From the NCBI GenBank assembly GCA_017848155.1, contig JAGAKC010000237.1, forward strand, positions 1-5,680: DNA of 5,680 nucleotides. Direction: 5' to 3'. The notes below the pieces were generated by a model that ran no database searches, had not been told where the DNA came from, and worked only from the letters and a program-made list of their open reading frames with translations. The DNA is from Oscillospiraceae bacterium (GTDB taxonomy: Bacteria > Bacillota > Clostridia > Oscillospirales > Ruminococcaceae). Positions 1-5,056 of the stretch are shown piece after piece. How positions within the stretch are numbered: the stretch's first letter is position 1; each line of letters begins with the position of its first letter. The translations under genes were made by a program, and so were the position numbers.

Positions 1-419
1 AGGATACCATTCAGCACAGCAAGATCATCCTCAGAGATATTTCTCAGCATTACCTCCTCTGCCTTATCAAATGCTTCAAGTATCTTTGCGTGCATCTTCC
101 TGCCCTTGTCAGTAATGTACACGTGAGTTTCACGGCGGTCGTTGTCGTTCTTCTCACGGCGCACGATGCCCTCACGCTCCATATTGCGCAGAGTGATGCT
201 TATGGTGGGAGCCTTCAGCTTTGTGATCTTTACAAGCTCAAGCTGGGTGAGTCCGTCGCTCTCCATAAGGGGCTTCATAACATGACGATAGCTTGCACGC
301 ATGCCTATCTTTTCAAGCTCACGTCCTACATATTTTCCAAACAGGAACGATGCGTCATTCACACATCTTATGGTATCATTGCCCTTGAACATAAAGGTGT
401 TGTTGTTACTGTTTTTCAT
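1..419 (-). CDS. MarR-family transcriptional regulator (partial, C-terminus off the left edge)
   Basis: The visible 139 residues read as a MarR-type winged-helix regulator, a family of dimeric cytoplasmic DNA-binding proteins that usually repress their own or a neighbouring gene and release DNA on binding a small ligand. Residues about 48-108 form the winged helix-turn-helix: LTQLELVKI, then the recognition helix around KAPTISITLRNMEREGIV (69-86), then the wing with the family-typical DxDRR pattern (NDNDRRETHVYIT, 91-103). The helices before and after would be the dimerisation part. MarR proteins are usually about 140-160 residues, so probably only a few to some 20 residues are missing. I chose the ATG at 419 because AGGAAGG lies just before it; an in-frame ATG at 440 would add seven residues but has no ribosome binding site. 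A near-perfect promoter lies upstream. The regulated target is not visible and may lie to the left. Confidence 0.88.
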   Translation of the reverse strand, partial: MKNSNNNTFMFKGNDTIRCVNDASFLFGKYVGRELEKIGMRASYRHVMKPLMESDGLTQLELVKITKLKAPTISITLRNMEREGIVRREKNDNDRRETHVYITDKGRKMHAKILEAFDKAEEVMLRNISEDDLAVLNGI

Positions 420-424
420 TTTTT

Positions 425-434
425 CTTCCTTCCT
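425..434 (-). promoter_or_regulatory. Ribosome binding site that fixes the marR start
   Basis: Read on the minus strand this is AGGAAGGAAG, ending 5 nt before the ATG at 419. It would lie inside the coding region if translation began at the in-frame ATG at 440, which has no purine-rich site ahead of it. The shorter protein is therefore preferred. Confidence 0.7.
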
Positions 435-510
435 TTTCATAAAAACGTTATAATTTTGCCATAAAAGATCACCAACAGTTTTCACTACCATTTATATCTG
501 CTAATCTTAT

Positions 511-538
511 TATACAACTTTTTTCGTGATTGTCAATA
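511..538 (-). promoter_or_regulatory. Sigma-A-type promoter for the MarR gene
   Basis: On the minus strand TTGACA (538-533) is followed after 16 nt by TATAAT (516-511). Both hexamers are perfect consensus. Transcription would start near 504 and give a leader of roughly 85 nt. The near-palindrome ATTGtCAAT (531-539) overlaps the -35 element and could be a repressor site, though it is short enough to be chance. Confidence 0.8.
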
Positions 539-615
539 AATTCTATGTGAAAAAATGATGAAAATATACAACCCCAGCATTTTCCATCGCCCCACAAACC
601 TTTTTACAATCAGAA

Positions 616-629
616 TTAAAACGTTTTCA
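616..629. promoter_or_regulatory. cre-like / LacI-family-type palindrome (candidate)
   Basis: TTAAAACGTTTTCA contains the perfect 10-bp palindrome AAAACGTTTT with a central CG. It matches the Bacillus catabolite-responsive element consensus TGWAANCGNTNWCA at 13 of 14 positions; the mismatch is T for G at position 2. It lies about 58 bp upstream of the CAP-gene -35 and about 78 bp upstream of the MarR -35. This distance would suit an activator or a distal site better than a simple roadblock. LacI-family regulators other than CcpA use similar sites, and chance occurrence in AT-rich DNA is possible. Confidence 0.35.
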
Positions 630-638
630 CAAACTGCA

Positions 639-662
639 AATGAATAATTTTCCATTATCATT
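639..662. repeat. AT-rich inverted repeat (operator or weak hairpin)
   Basis: The left arm AATGAATAAT (639-648) and the right arm ATTATCATT (654-662) pair over 9 bp with a single bulged A and a 5-nt loop. A run of T (661-666) follows. It could be a protein-binding site next to the TGTAAC repeats. A terminator role is unlikely because the stem has almost no GC and no plus-strand gene ends upstream. Confidence 0.3.
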
Positions 663-665
663 TTT

Positions 666-704
666 TGTAACCGTTTTGTAACTGCCTTGACATAATTCTG
701 TAAC
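666..704 (+). promoter_or_regulatory. TGTAAC direct repeats resembling a WalR (YycF) binding box
   Basis: TGTAAC occurs at 666-671, 677-682 and 699-704, giving spacings of 11 and 22 bp, so all three copies lie on about the same helix face. The first two form TGTAAC-N5-TGTAAC, an exact match to the WalR/YycF consensus TGTWAH-N5-TGTWAH known from Bacillus subtilis and Staphylococcus aureus. The third sits between the -35 and -10 elements. WalRK controls cell-wall hydrolase and surface-protein genes, which fits a downstream secreted CAP protein. OmpR/PhoB-family regulators in general use 11-bp direct repeats, so the exact regulator is inferred. Confidence 0.5.
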
Positions 705-715
705 TATTGTATAAT
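687..715 (+). promoter_or_regulatory. Sigma-A-type promoter of the CAP-glycosylase-CxxCxxCC operon
   Basis: TTGACA (687-692), a 17-nt spacer and TATAAT (710-715) give a perfect consensus promoter. Transcription would start near 722, leaving a leader of about 36 nt before the ATG at 758, with GGAG at 743-746 as the ribosome binding site. The TGTAAC repeats flank and overlap this promoter. Confidence 0.85.
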
Positions 716-757
716 ACATATATCGACATTTTGCACTGATACGGAGATAAAACATTC

Positions 758-1696
758 ATGAAGTTAAAAACAGCTATCATCACGGCATTTGCTGCTGCAT
801 GCCTCCTTTCCACCGCTGCATCAGCAGGAGAGTATCACTCTTTTTCCCTTGAAAGCGGCACATACGGCGGCGCTCAATTCGTATGGATATACACCGATGA
901 TGATACAGAGGTGTACTACACCACTGACGGCTCAGCGCCTGACAGCAGCTCGGCTCCTGTAGGCTCGGCTCCTGTGGTTGTAACGGAAAACACAACTATT
1001 CGCACCGCCGCCTATACAGACGGTGAGCTTACAGAAACTGATTCCGTGACGATAAAGATACGCACAGCCTCCCCCAGAGCGAATAAGGACAGCGGCACAT
1101 ACAACGATAAGGTAAAGGTCAAGCTGTCATGTGCAGAGGACGGCGCACGTATATACTACACAACGGACGGAAGTACACCAACAAAGGAGTCAAAGCGATA
1201 CAGGAAGGCTATCACAATCACCGAGGACACCACGCTTAAGTTTATCGCCTACAGCGATGACCACGCAAAAAGCAAGGTAGTCACCAGAAGATACAAAATA
1301 ACTGATTCCGTTTACGAAAACGAGCAGCGTCAGCAGATGTTTGAGCTGGTAAACAGCACCCGTGCCGAAAAGGGTCTTGCTCCGCTGGAGGAGCTGCCTG
1401 AGCTTTCGGATATTGCGCAGCAGCGTGCAAAGGAATGCAGCGCATATTTTTCACACTGGCGTCCCAACGGCACCAAATGGTATACTCTTCTGGAGCAGGC
1501 CGGACTTATGCGAAGCGTGCGTGGTGAAAATATCGCATACTTCTACCCTACCGCAAAGCAGGCGCTTGCGGCTTGGATGGATGACAGCGGCCACCGTGCA
1601 AATGTCCTTGCCCCCGACGGGAAATACATAGGCATCGGCTACTATAACAACGGATATGCGAGCTACTGGGTGCAGCTGGTATTAGGTGATGGATAA
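758..1696 (+). CDS. Secreted CAP-domain (SCP/YkwD-like) protein with two chitobiase-C-terminal-like repeats
   Basis: The product (312 aa) begins with a classic signal peptide: a Lys-containing N-terminus, a hydrophobic core to about residue 18 and an ASA|G cleavage site near 23. No lipobox, sortase motif or transmembrane anchor is visible, so it should be secreted or loosely wall-associated. Residues about 28-102 and 105-182 are two copies of a CHB_HEX_C_1-like beta-sandwich, each with YYTTDGSxP (53-61 and 133-141). Residues about 188-310 form a CAP domain with FSHWRPNG (H233), GENIA (E257) and SGHRANVL (H279), the residues that line the CAP cavity, and it ends in YWVQLVLG. CAP proteins of bacteria are poorly understood; roles in the envelope, adhesion or spore coat have been proposed. 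A 15-bp tandem duplication lies in the first repeat. The stop overlaps the next start in TAATG. Confidence 0.88.
   Translation: MKLKTAIITAFAAACLLSTAASAGEYHSFSLESGTYGGAQFVWIYTDDDTEVYYTTDGSAPDSSSAPVGSAPVVVTENTTIRTAAYTDGELTETDSVTIKIRTASPRANKDSGTYNDKVKVKLSCAEDGARIYYTTDGSTPTKESKRYRKAITITEDTTLKFIAYSDDHAKSKVVTRRYKITDSVYENEQRQQMFELVNSTRAEKGLAPLEELPELSDIAQQRAKECSAYFSHWRPNGTKWYTLLEQAGLMRSVRGENIAYFYPTAKQALAAWMDDSGHRANVLAPDGKYIGIGYYNNGYASYWVQLVLGDG
948..977 (+). repeat. 15-bp in-frame tandem duplication inside the CAP gene
   Basis: Two adjacent 15-bp units (948-962 and 963-977) differ at one base: GCTCGGCTCCTGTAG and GCTCGGCTCCTGTGG. They encode a repeated SAPV pentapeptide unit at residues about 65-74, in a loop of the first beta-sandwich repeat just after its YYTTDGSxP motif. 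Because the unit is a multiple of three, copy-number changes would lengthen or shorten the loop without breaking the frame. Confidence 0.8.
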
Positions 1697-2313
1697 TGGG
1701 GATACTTCAATACAACGATGTACATACCGGGCTTCTCGCACAGCGCGACGGGAAGCTCGGCGATTTTATTTTGCAGACAGGCTTTGTGCAGCGCACGGTC
1801 TTTGATGACTTTTTCAGCGGTCTGTGTTATAATATAGTAAACCAGCAGCTTTCGATGAAGGCATGCGATACGCTATGGGGAAAGCTTACAAAGACTGTCG
1901 GTACGATTTCCCCCGAAGCCTGCACGGATGCTGAACAGCTCAGAGCCTGCGGTCTGTCGGGAAGTAAGGCAGGCTGTATAGCTGCCTGTGCGGAGAAGTT
2001 CATCTCGGGAGAGCTTTCCTCAGAAATGATCTCGCAGATGACCGATGACGAGGTCAGGAAAGCTCTTACCTCAATAAAGGGCATAGGAGAATGGACAGCG
2101 GAGATGACGCTGATATTCTGTCTTGGCAGGATGGACGTGCTCAGCCTTTCCGACTACGGTATCAGGAAGGGACTTTCATTGCTGCACGGAATCGATATCA
2201 ACGACAGAGCTTCAATGAAAAAATACAGGCAGATATACTCGCCATACGGCACTGTAGCTTCTATATATCTATGGGAAGCCGCACGGGTACCGGCTGAAAA
2301 AAAGGAGAAATAA
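1696..2313 (+). CDS. DNA-3-methyladenine glycosylase, AlkA-like (HhH-GPD superfamily)
   Basis: This 205-residue protein is a cytoplasmic base-excision repair enzyme that would remove alkylated purines from DNA. The HhH-GPD core is clear. A helix with SGLCYNIVNQQLSMKA (41-56) matches the family's IxxQQxS region. The helix-hairpin-helix is LTSIKGIGEWTAEM (124-137), and the catalytic Asp is D153 in LSLSDYGIRKGL. The residue after GIGE is Trp, as in AlkA (GIGRWTA), where bifunctional glycosylase/lyases such as EndoIII have Lys, so a monofunctional enzyme is expected. It lacks the extra N-terminal domain of E. coli AlkA and matches the shorter AlkA-like proteins of Firmicutes. The ATG overlaps the preceding stop (TAATG), and AGGTGAT (1684-1690) lies 5 nt upstream, suggesting translational coupling to the CAP gene. 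The exact substrate range cannot be read from sequence. Confidence 0.88.
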   Translation: MGILQYNDVHTGLLAQRDGKLGDFILQTGFVQRTVFDDFFSGLCYNIVNQQLSMKACDTLWGKLTKTVGTISPEACTDAEQLRACGLSGSKAGCIAACAEKFISGELSSEMISQMTDDEVRKALTSIKGIGEWTAEMTLIFCLGRMDVLSLSDYGIRKGLSLLHGIDINDRASMKKYRQIYSPYGTVASIYLWEAARVPAEKKEK

Positions 2314-2314
2314 A

Positions 2315-2791
2315 ATGCTGAAACAGATACTGAAACAAAGCTCCTGCGGTAAGTGCAGGATATGCTGTGGCTTTGACGAAAGCGACAAGTGGGAGATACC
2401 ACTTGTTTTTGACGAGCTGAAAAAACTGATCGAGGAAAGATTTCCAGATGTAAAGCTCATCCCGAGAGGAAACGAGCATGTTTTTGACATGCAATTCAAC
2501 GGCGATGAGGTAGTATACTGCCCCATGCTTACGGAAAACGGCTGTATCCTCGGCGACGACAAGCCGTTTGACTGCCGTATCTGGCCGTTCAGGGTAAACG
2601 ATCTGAACGGAACACGGGTGATAACCGTTTCGCCCGTCTGCGGCGAGGTATCGTCACTGCCGTTAAGCGCTCTTACGGAGTTTGCAGAAAAGGACGGTTT
2701 TGCACAGAAGCTGTTTCGTGCAGCAAAGGCTCACCCTGATATGGTAAAGCCCTACATCAGCGGCTACCCTATCATAGCAGCAGAGGTCTAA
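2315..2791 (+). CDS. CxxCxxCC-type zinc/iron-binding cysteine-cluster protein (YkgJ/UPF0153 family)
   Basis: The 158-residue product has an N-terminal cluster CGKCRICC (C11, C14, C17, C18), followed by CPML (C69), GCILGDDKP (C77), FDCRIWPF (C87) and a further C109. The spacing and the PFDCRIWPF stretch are characteristic of the CxxCxxCC family, annotated as a putative zinc or iron-sulfur chelating domain of unknown biological role. There is no signal peptide or membrane segment, so it should be cytoplasmic. The start lies 1 bp after the glycosylase stop, with AGGAG (2303-2307) 7 nt ahead, so the two genes are almost certainly co-transcribed. The pairing with a repair glycosylase hints at a link to redox or alkylation stress, but this is only contextual. 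No strong terminator follows. Confidence 0.85.
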   Translation: MLKQILKQSSCGKCRICCGFDESDKWEIPLVFDELKKLIEERFPDVKLIPRGNEHVFDMQFNGDEVVYCPMLTENGCILGDDKPFDCRIWPFRVNDLNGTRVITVSPVCGEVSSLPLSALTEFAEKDGFAQKLFRAAKAHPDMVKPYISGYPIIAAEV

Positions 2792-2830
2792 AATGTAAAC
2801 CAAACAAGGAATAAAACTGCTTTTTCAACT

Positions 2831-2842
2831 AAAGTTAACTTT
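2831..2842. repeat. 12-bp perfect palindrome AAAGTTAACTTT
   Basis: A perfect palindrome with no loop lies 40 bp downstream of the CxxCxxCC gene and about 70 bp upstream of the next -10 element. It could be a dimer-binding operator. It makes a poor terminator because the stem is AT-rich and cannot close a loop without losing pairs, although T-rich sequence follows. Function unknown. Confidence 0.3.
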
Positions 2843-2909
2843 TTCCGAAAATGTTACGCAAAAGACACATCAATGCAATCGCAGGTTGGTGGAATCTCGC
2901 ATCAGACTG

Positions 2910-2918
2910 TGATATAAT
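2910..2918 (+). promoter_or_regulatory. Extended -10 promoter of the regulator/ABC operon, inside a palindrome
   Basis: TGATATAAT is an extended -10 (TGn then TATAAT at 2913-2918). No good -35 is present at 17 nt (TGGAAT at 2890-2895), which fits an extended -10 promoter. The start point would be near 2925, giving a very short leader of about 14 nt holding GAGGTGA (2928-2934). The element lies in TGAT-N3-ATCA (2910-2920), and a further ATCA at 2901-2904 forms ATCA-N5-TGAT. These half-sites could be an autoregulatory operator for the downstream HTH protein. Confidence 0.6.
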
Positions 2919-2938
2919 CAATTCAGCGAGGTGAGAAT

Positions 2939-3331
2939 ATGGCAATTCAATATGACAATTTCAGAATCTTCCGCAAGCAAAGCGGACTCACACAGGAGGA
3001 GGTTGCTGAAAAGCTCGGAGTTTCACGTCAGGCTGTTGCAAAGTGGGAGCGTGGCGAAACTGCTCCCGATATAAATTTCTGCATCGAGCTTGCGGGGCTT
3101 TACGGCACGACCGTTGACGCACTTGTCAGCAAAGCATATGTGACCGATGACGACCCTGAAAGCAAAAAGCATGCTTTCGGAGTGGCAAAGGTAAACGACA
3201 AGGGTCAGATAACGATGCCGAAAAAGGCACGTGAGATGTTTGATATCAAACCGGGCGACTCGCTTCTCGTGCTCGGAGAAGAAGGCAGAGGCATCGCAAT
3301 AATCAACCTCGGCAACATGCCGACAGAATAA
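2939..3331 (+). CDS. Transcriptional regulator fusing an XRE helix-turn-helix to an AbrB/SpoVT-type domain
   Basis: The 130-residue protein has two predicted DNA-binding modules. Residues about 7-62 are an XRE/Cro-type HTH: FRKQSGLTQEEVAEKLGVS, then the recognition helix SRQAVAKWERG (29-39), then INFCIELAGLYGTTVDALV. After a short acidic linker, residues about 82-124 match the swapped-hairpin AbrB/SpoVT fold, with VNDKGQITMPKKAREMFDIKPGDSLL at its core split over 85-110. XRE domains usually repress nearby genes; AbrB-type domains dimerise and often bind AT-rich DNA, as in transition-state regulators and antitoxins. It is the first gene of an operon with an ABC ATPase 19 bp downstream, so it probably controls the exporter and itself. 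The start is supported by GAGGTGA just upstream. The ligand or signal is unknown. Confidence 0.88.
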   Translation: MAIQYDNFRIFRKQSGLTQEEVAEKLGVSRQAVAKWERGETAPDINFCIELAGLYGTTVDALVSKAYVTDDDPESKKHAFGVAKVNDKGQITMPKKAREMFDIKPGDSLLVLGEEGRGIAIINLGNMPTE

Positions 3332-3350
3332 CATTTTCGGAGGTACATCA

Positions 3351-4088
3351 ATGAAAGCAGTTGAAGCCAGAGAGCTTACAAAAAAGTACAGGACAAAGAC
3401 TGCCGTTGACGGGATAGACCTTGATATCAACGACGGCGAGCTGTTTGCGCTGCTTGGTGTAAACGGCGCAGGTAAGACGACTACGATACGTATGCTGTCC
3501 TGCCTGTCCACACCTACTGACGGCAGGGCTTCCATCTACGGAAACGACATAAGAAATGACAGCACCGGCGTCAAGAATATTATTGGCATATCGCCGCAGG
3601 ACACTGCTGTTGCGGATAATCTCACGATAAAGGAGAATCTTCAGCTTATCGCAGGAATATACGGCTTTTCAAAGGAAAAGGCAGCTCAGCGTGTGCAGGA
3701 GATGATAGACCTTTTCGGTATGGAAGAAGTCAGAAATGACCGTGCAAAGACGCTTTCGGGCGGCTGGAAGAGGAAGCTCTCCATCGCCATGGCGCTTATA
3801 TCCGAGCCGAAGCTGCTGTTTCTCGATGAGCCTACACTTGGCCTTGACGTACTTGCAAGACGTGAGCTGTGGACAGCTATAGAAGCTCTTAAGGGTAAAA
3901 TGACCATAATACTCACCACCCACTACATGGAAGAGGCTGAAGCACTTTCCGACCGCATCGCAATAATGCTCGGCGGCAGAATAAAGGCGATCGGTACGCT
4001 TTCCGAGATAGAAGCTATCTCAGGCGAGAGCGGACTTGAAGCTTCCTTTGTAAAGATCGCAGATATGACAAAGAAAGGAGAGCTTTGA
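3351..4088 (+). CDS. ABC transporter ATP-binding protein (ABC-2 exporter type)
   Basis: The 245-residue protein is a complete nucleotide-binding subunit that would power the permease encoded next to it. Visible motifs are Walker A GVNGAGKTT (36-44), Q-loop SPQDT (Q83), the signature LSGGWKRK (135-142), Walker B LLFLDEP (155-161, catalytic E160), D-loop LGLD (163-166) and H-loop TTHYMEEAE (H191). The N-terminal VEARELTKKYRTKTAVDGIDL and the HYMEEAEALSDRIAIM tract are typical of the DrrA/CcmA-like group that works with ABC-2 permeases in export of drugs, antibiotics or lipids. The signature has Trp where Gln or Met is usual. CGGAGGT (3338-3344) lies 6 nt before the ATG. The substrate cannot be inferred. 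The last codons overlap the region of the permease start. Confidence 0.94.
   Translation: MKAVEARELTKKYRTKTAVDGIDLDINDGELFALLGVNGAGKTTTIRMLSCLSTPTDGRASIYGNDIRNDSTGVKNIIGISPQDTAVADNLTIKENLQLIAGIYGFSKEKAAQRVQEMIDLFGMEEVRNDRAKTLSGGWKRKLSIAMALISEPKLLFLDEPTLGLDVLARRELWTAIEALKGKMTIILTTHYMEEAEALSDRIAIMLGGRIKAIGTLSEIEAISGESGLEASFVKIADMTKKGEL
4074..4080 (+). promoter_or_regulatory. Ribosome binding site deciding the permease start
   Basis: AAAGGAG lies within the end of the ATPase gene. The ATG at 4091 is 10 nt downstream and the in-frame TTG at 4085 is 4 nt downstream. The ATG is preferred as the more usual codon, although its spacing is slightly long. The TTG would add only two residues and overlap the ATPase stop. 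Confidence 0.55.
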
Positions 4089-4090
4089 TA

Positions 4091-4855
4091 ATGGATCGTA
4101 CAATTTCTTTTGCGTCGAGAAACTTCAAGGAGCTTCTCCGTGACCCTCTCAGCTACATATTCTGTCTTGGCTTTCCGCTGGTGATGCTGGTGATAATGAC
4201 ACTGGTAAACTCCAGTATCCCGCCCGAGGCAAAAATGACCATCTTCCGCATAGACAACCTTTCGGGAGGTATCGCAGTATTCGGCCTTTCGTTCGTGATG
4301 CTTTTCACCTGTCTTTCGGTGTCAAAGGACAGAGCTGGCTCTTTCCTTGTAAGGCTGTACGCTTCTCCCATGAGATCATCCGACTTTATCGCAGGCTACA
4401 TACTCCCCGTTTTCCTGCTGTCCATGATGCAGCTCATCATCACCTTTATAGCATCTGTCATCATCGGTCTTATCGTAGGTATACAGCTTGATATCCTCGG
4501 CTGTCTGCTGGCTTCGCTGTCGCTCATTCCCCTTTCCGTTACGATGATATCCATCGGACTTCTTTTCGGTACGCTGTTCAGCGAAAAGGCTTCTCCCGGA
4601 CTTTGCTCCATCGTCATCTCCCTTGCTTCCTTTCTCGGAGGTGTATGGTTCGATGTCGAGGGTATAGACGGAGTGCTTTCCACCATCTGCAATATCCTGC
4701 CATTCTTCCACGGCACAAAGGCTGCAAGAGCCGCTATCGCAATGGAATTCGGCGATTACTGGACGCATATCGGTGTGACAGCAGCGTATGCGCTGGTATT
4801 TACGATCATCTCGATCCTCGTTTTCAGAAAGAAGATGAAGGCTGATCTGTCTTAA
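4091..4855 (+). CDS. ABC-2 type transporter permease
   Basis: This 254-residue integral membrane protein should form the channel, as a homodimer, for the ATPase encoded upstream. After a short cytoplasmic amphipathic start (ISFASRNFKELLRDPLSYIF) about six hydrophobic segments follow: LGFPLVMLVIMTLV; IAVFGLSFVMLFTCL; the region from YILPVFLLSMMQLIITF on; a LLASLSLIPLSVTMISIGLLFG segment in two parts; ISLASFLGGVWF; and a C-terminal AAYALVFTIISILVF ending in RKKMKADLS. The layout and the helix break before the last segment match the ABC2_membrane family. The substrate is unknown; drug, bacteriocin or lipid export are all possible. An in-frame TTG at 4085 is an alternative start. The gene is followed directly by an intrinsic terminator, so it ends the operon. 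Confidence 0.9.
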   Translation: MDRTISFASRNFKELLRDPLSYIFCLGFPLVMLVIMTLVNSSIPPEAKMTIFRIDNLSGGIAVFGLSFVMLFTCLSVSKDRAGSFLVRLYASPMRSSDFIAGYILPVFLLSMMQLIITFIASVIIGLIVGIQLDILGCLLASLSLIPLSVTMISIGLLFGTLFSEKASPGLCSIVISLASFLGGVWFDVEGIDGVLSTICNILPFFHGTKAARAAIAMEFGDYWTHIGVTAAYALVFTIISILVFRKKMKADLS

Positions 4856-4866
4856 TAAAAACACAG

Positions 4867-4896
4867 ATATCCCCTGACGAGCCAGGGGATATTTTT
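4867..4896 (+). terminator. Rho-independent terminator of the regulator/ABC operon
   Basis: A perfect 10-bp stem is formed by ATATCCCCTG (4867-4876) and CAGGGGATAT (4883-4892), with the 6-nt loop ACGAGC, running into five T residues (4892-4896). It starts 12 bp after the permease stop. An A run upstream (4857-4861) makes it look partly bidirectional, but no gene converges on it. Confidence 0.93.
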
Positions 4897-4933
4897 GTCT
4901 GAAAAAATATTTTTCTGTTGTCCTTATTTTGTA

Positions 4934-4962
4934 TTGATTTATCGGTAAAATCTTGTTATAAT
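4934..4962 (+). promoter_or_regulatory. Promoter of the sugar kinase gene
   Basis: TTGATT (4934-4939), a 17-nt spacer and TATAAT (4957-4962), preceded by TG at 4954-4955, combine a good -35 with a perfect extended -10. The start would be near 4969, leaving a leader of about 88 nt. Confidence 0.8.
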
Positions 4963-4968
4963 ATTATA

Positions 4969-5056
4969 TAAGGTGTAGTATATCCGCACCGCATCCGAAA
5001 ATATCAAGCCGTGAGGCTTCAGACATATACTTACGTGACAGAAAGAGGTAACAATT
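4969..5056 (+). other. 5' leader of the sugar kinase with possible operator or hairpin
   Basis: The leader holds a short hairpin AAGCC-GTGA-GGCTT (5 bp, in the 5005-5020 region), GGTG...CACC arms near its start, and two ATCCG copies (around 4982-4997). No known riboswitch class was recognised and no terminator-like stem with a T run is present. A repressor site just after the transcription start is plausible for a catabolic gene, but none can be assigned. AGAGGT (5045-5050 region) is the ribosome binding site. Confidence 0.3.

Larger units (their letters stand above)
420..757. other. Divergent intergenic regulatory region
   Basis: This 338-bp AT-rich gap separates the minus-strand MarR gene from the plus-strand CAP operon. 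It contains a promoter on each strand and, between them, a cre-like palindrome, an AT-rich inverted repeat and TGTAAC direct repeats, which are listed separately. No tRNA, small RNA or small protein gene with a credible ribosome binding site was seen. CATAAAA occurs twice, at 438-444 and 460-466 (22 bp apart), in the MarR leader; this may be coincidental. Confidence 0.7.

Noticed and set aside
90..464. Plus-strand open frame of 124 codons
   Set aside because: It is antisense to the MarR gene, whose translation shows clear winged-helix motifs, a promoter and a ribosome binding site. The plus-strand frame has no family resemblance or ribosome binding site.
2815..2848. Possible intrinsic terminator after the CxxCxxCC gene
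   Set aside because: Only 4-6 bp AT-rich pairing is possible around the GTTAAC palindrome, with no stable loop, so it is not comparable to the 10-bp stem at 4867-4892.
3023..3535. Minus-strand open frame of 170 codons
   Set aside because: It overlaps the XRE-AbrB regulator and the start of the ABC ATPase on the opposite strand. Both of those have full domain motifs, while this translation shows none.
4376..4864. Minus-strand open frame of 162 codons
   Set aside because: Antisense to the ABC permease; its low-complexity charged composition is the expected complement of hydrophobic codons.
4969..5056. Riboswitch in the kinase leader
   Set aside because: At about 88 nt with only a 5-bp hairpin and no terminator or sequestered ribosome binding site, it shows no recognised aptamer core.
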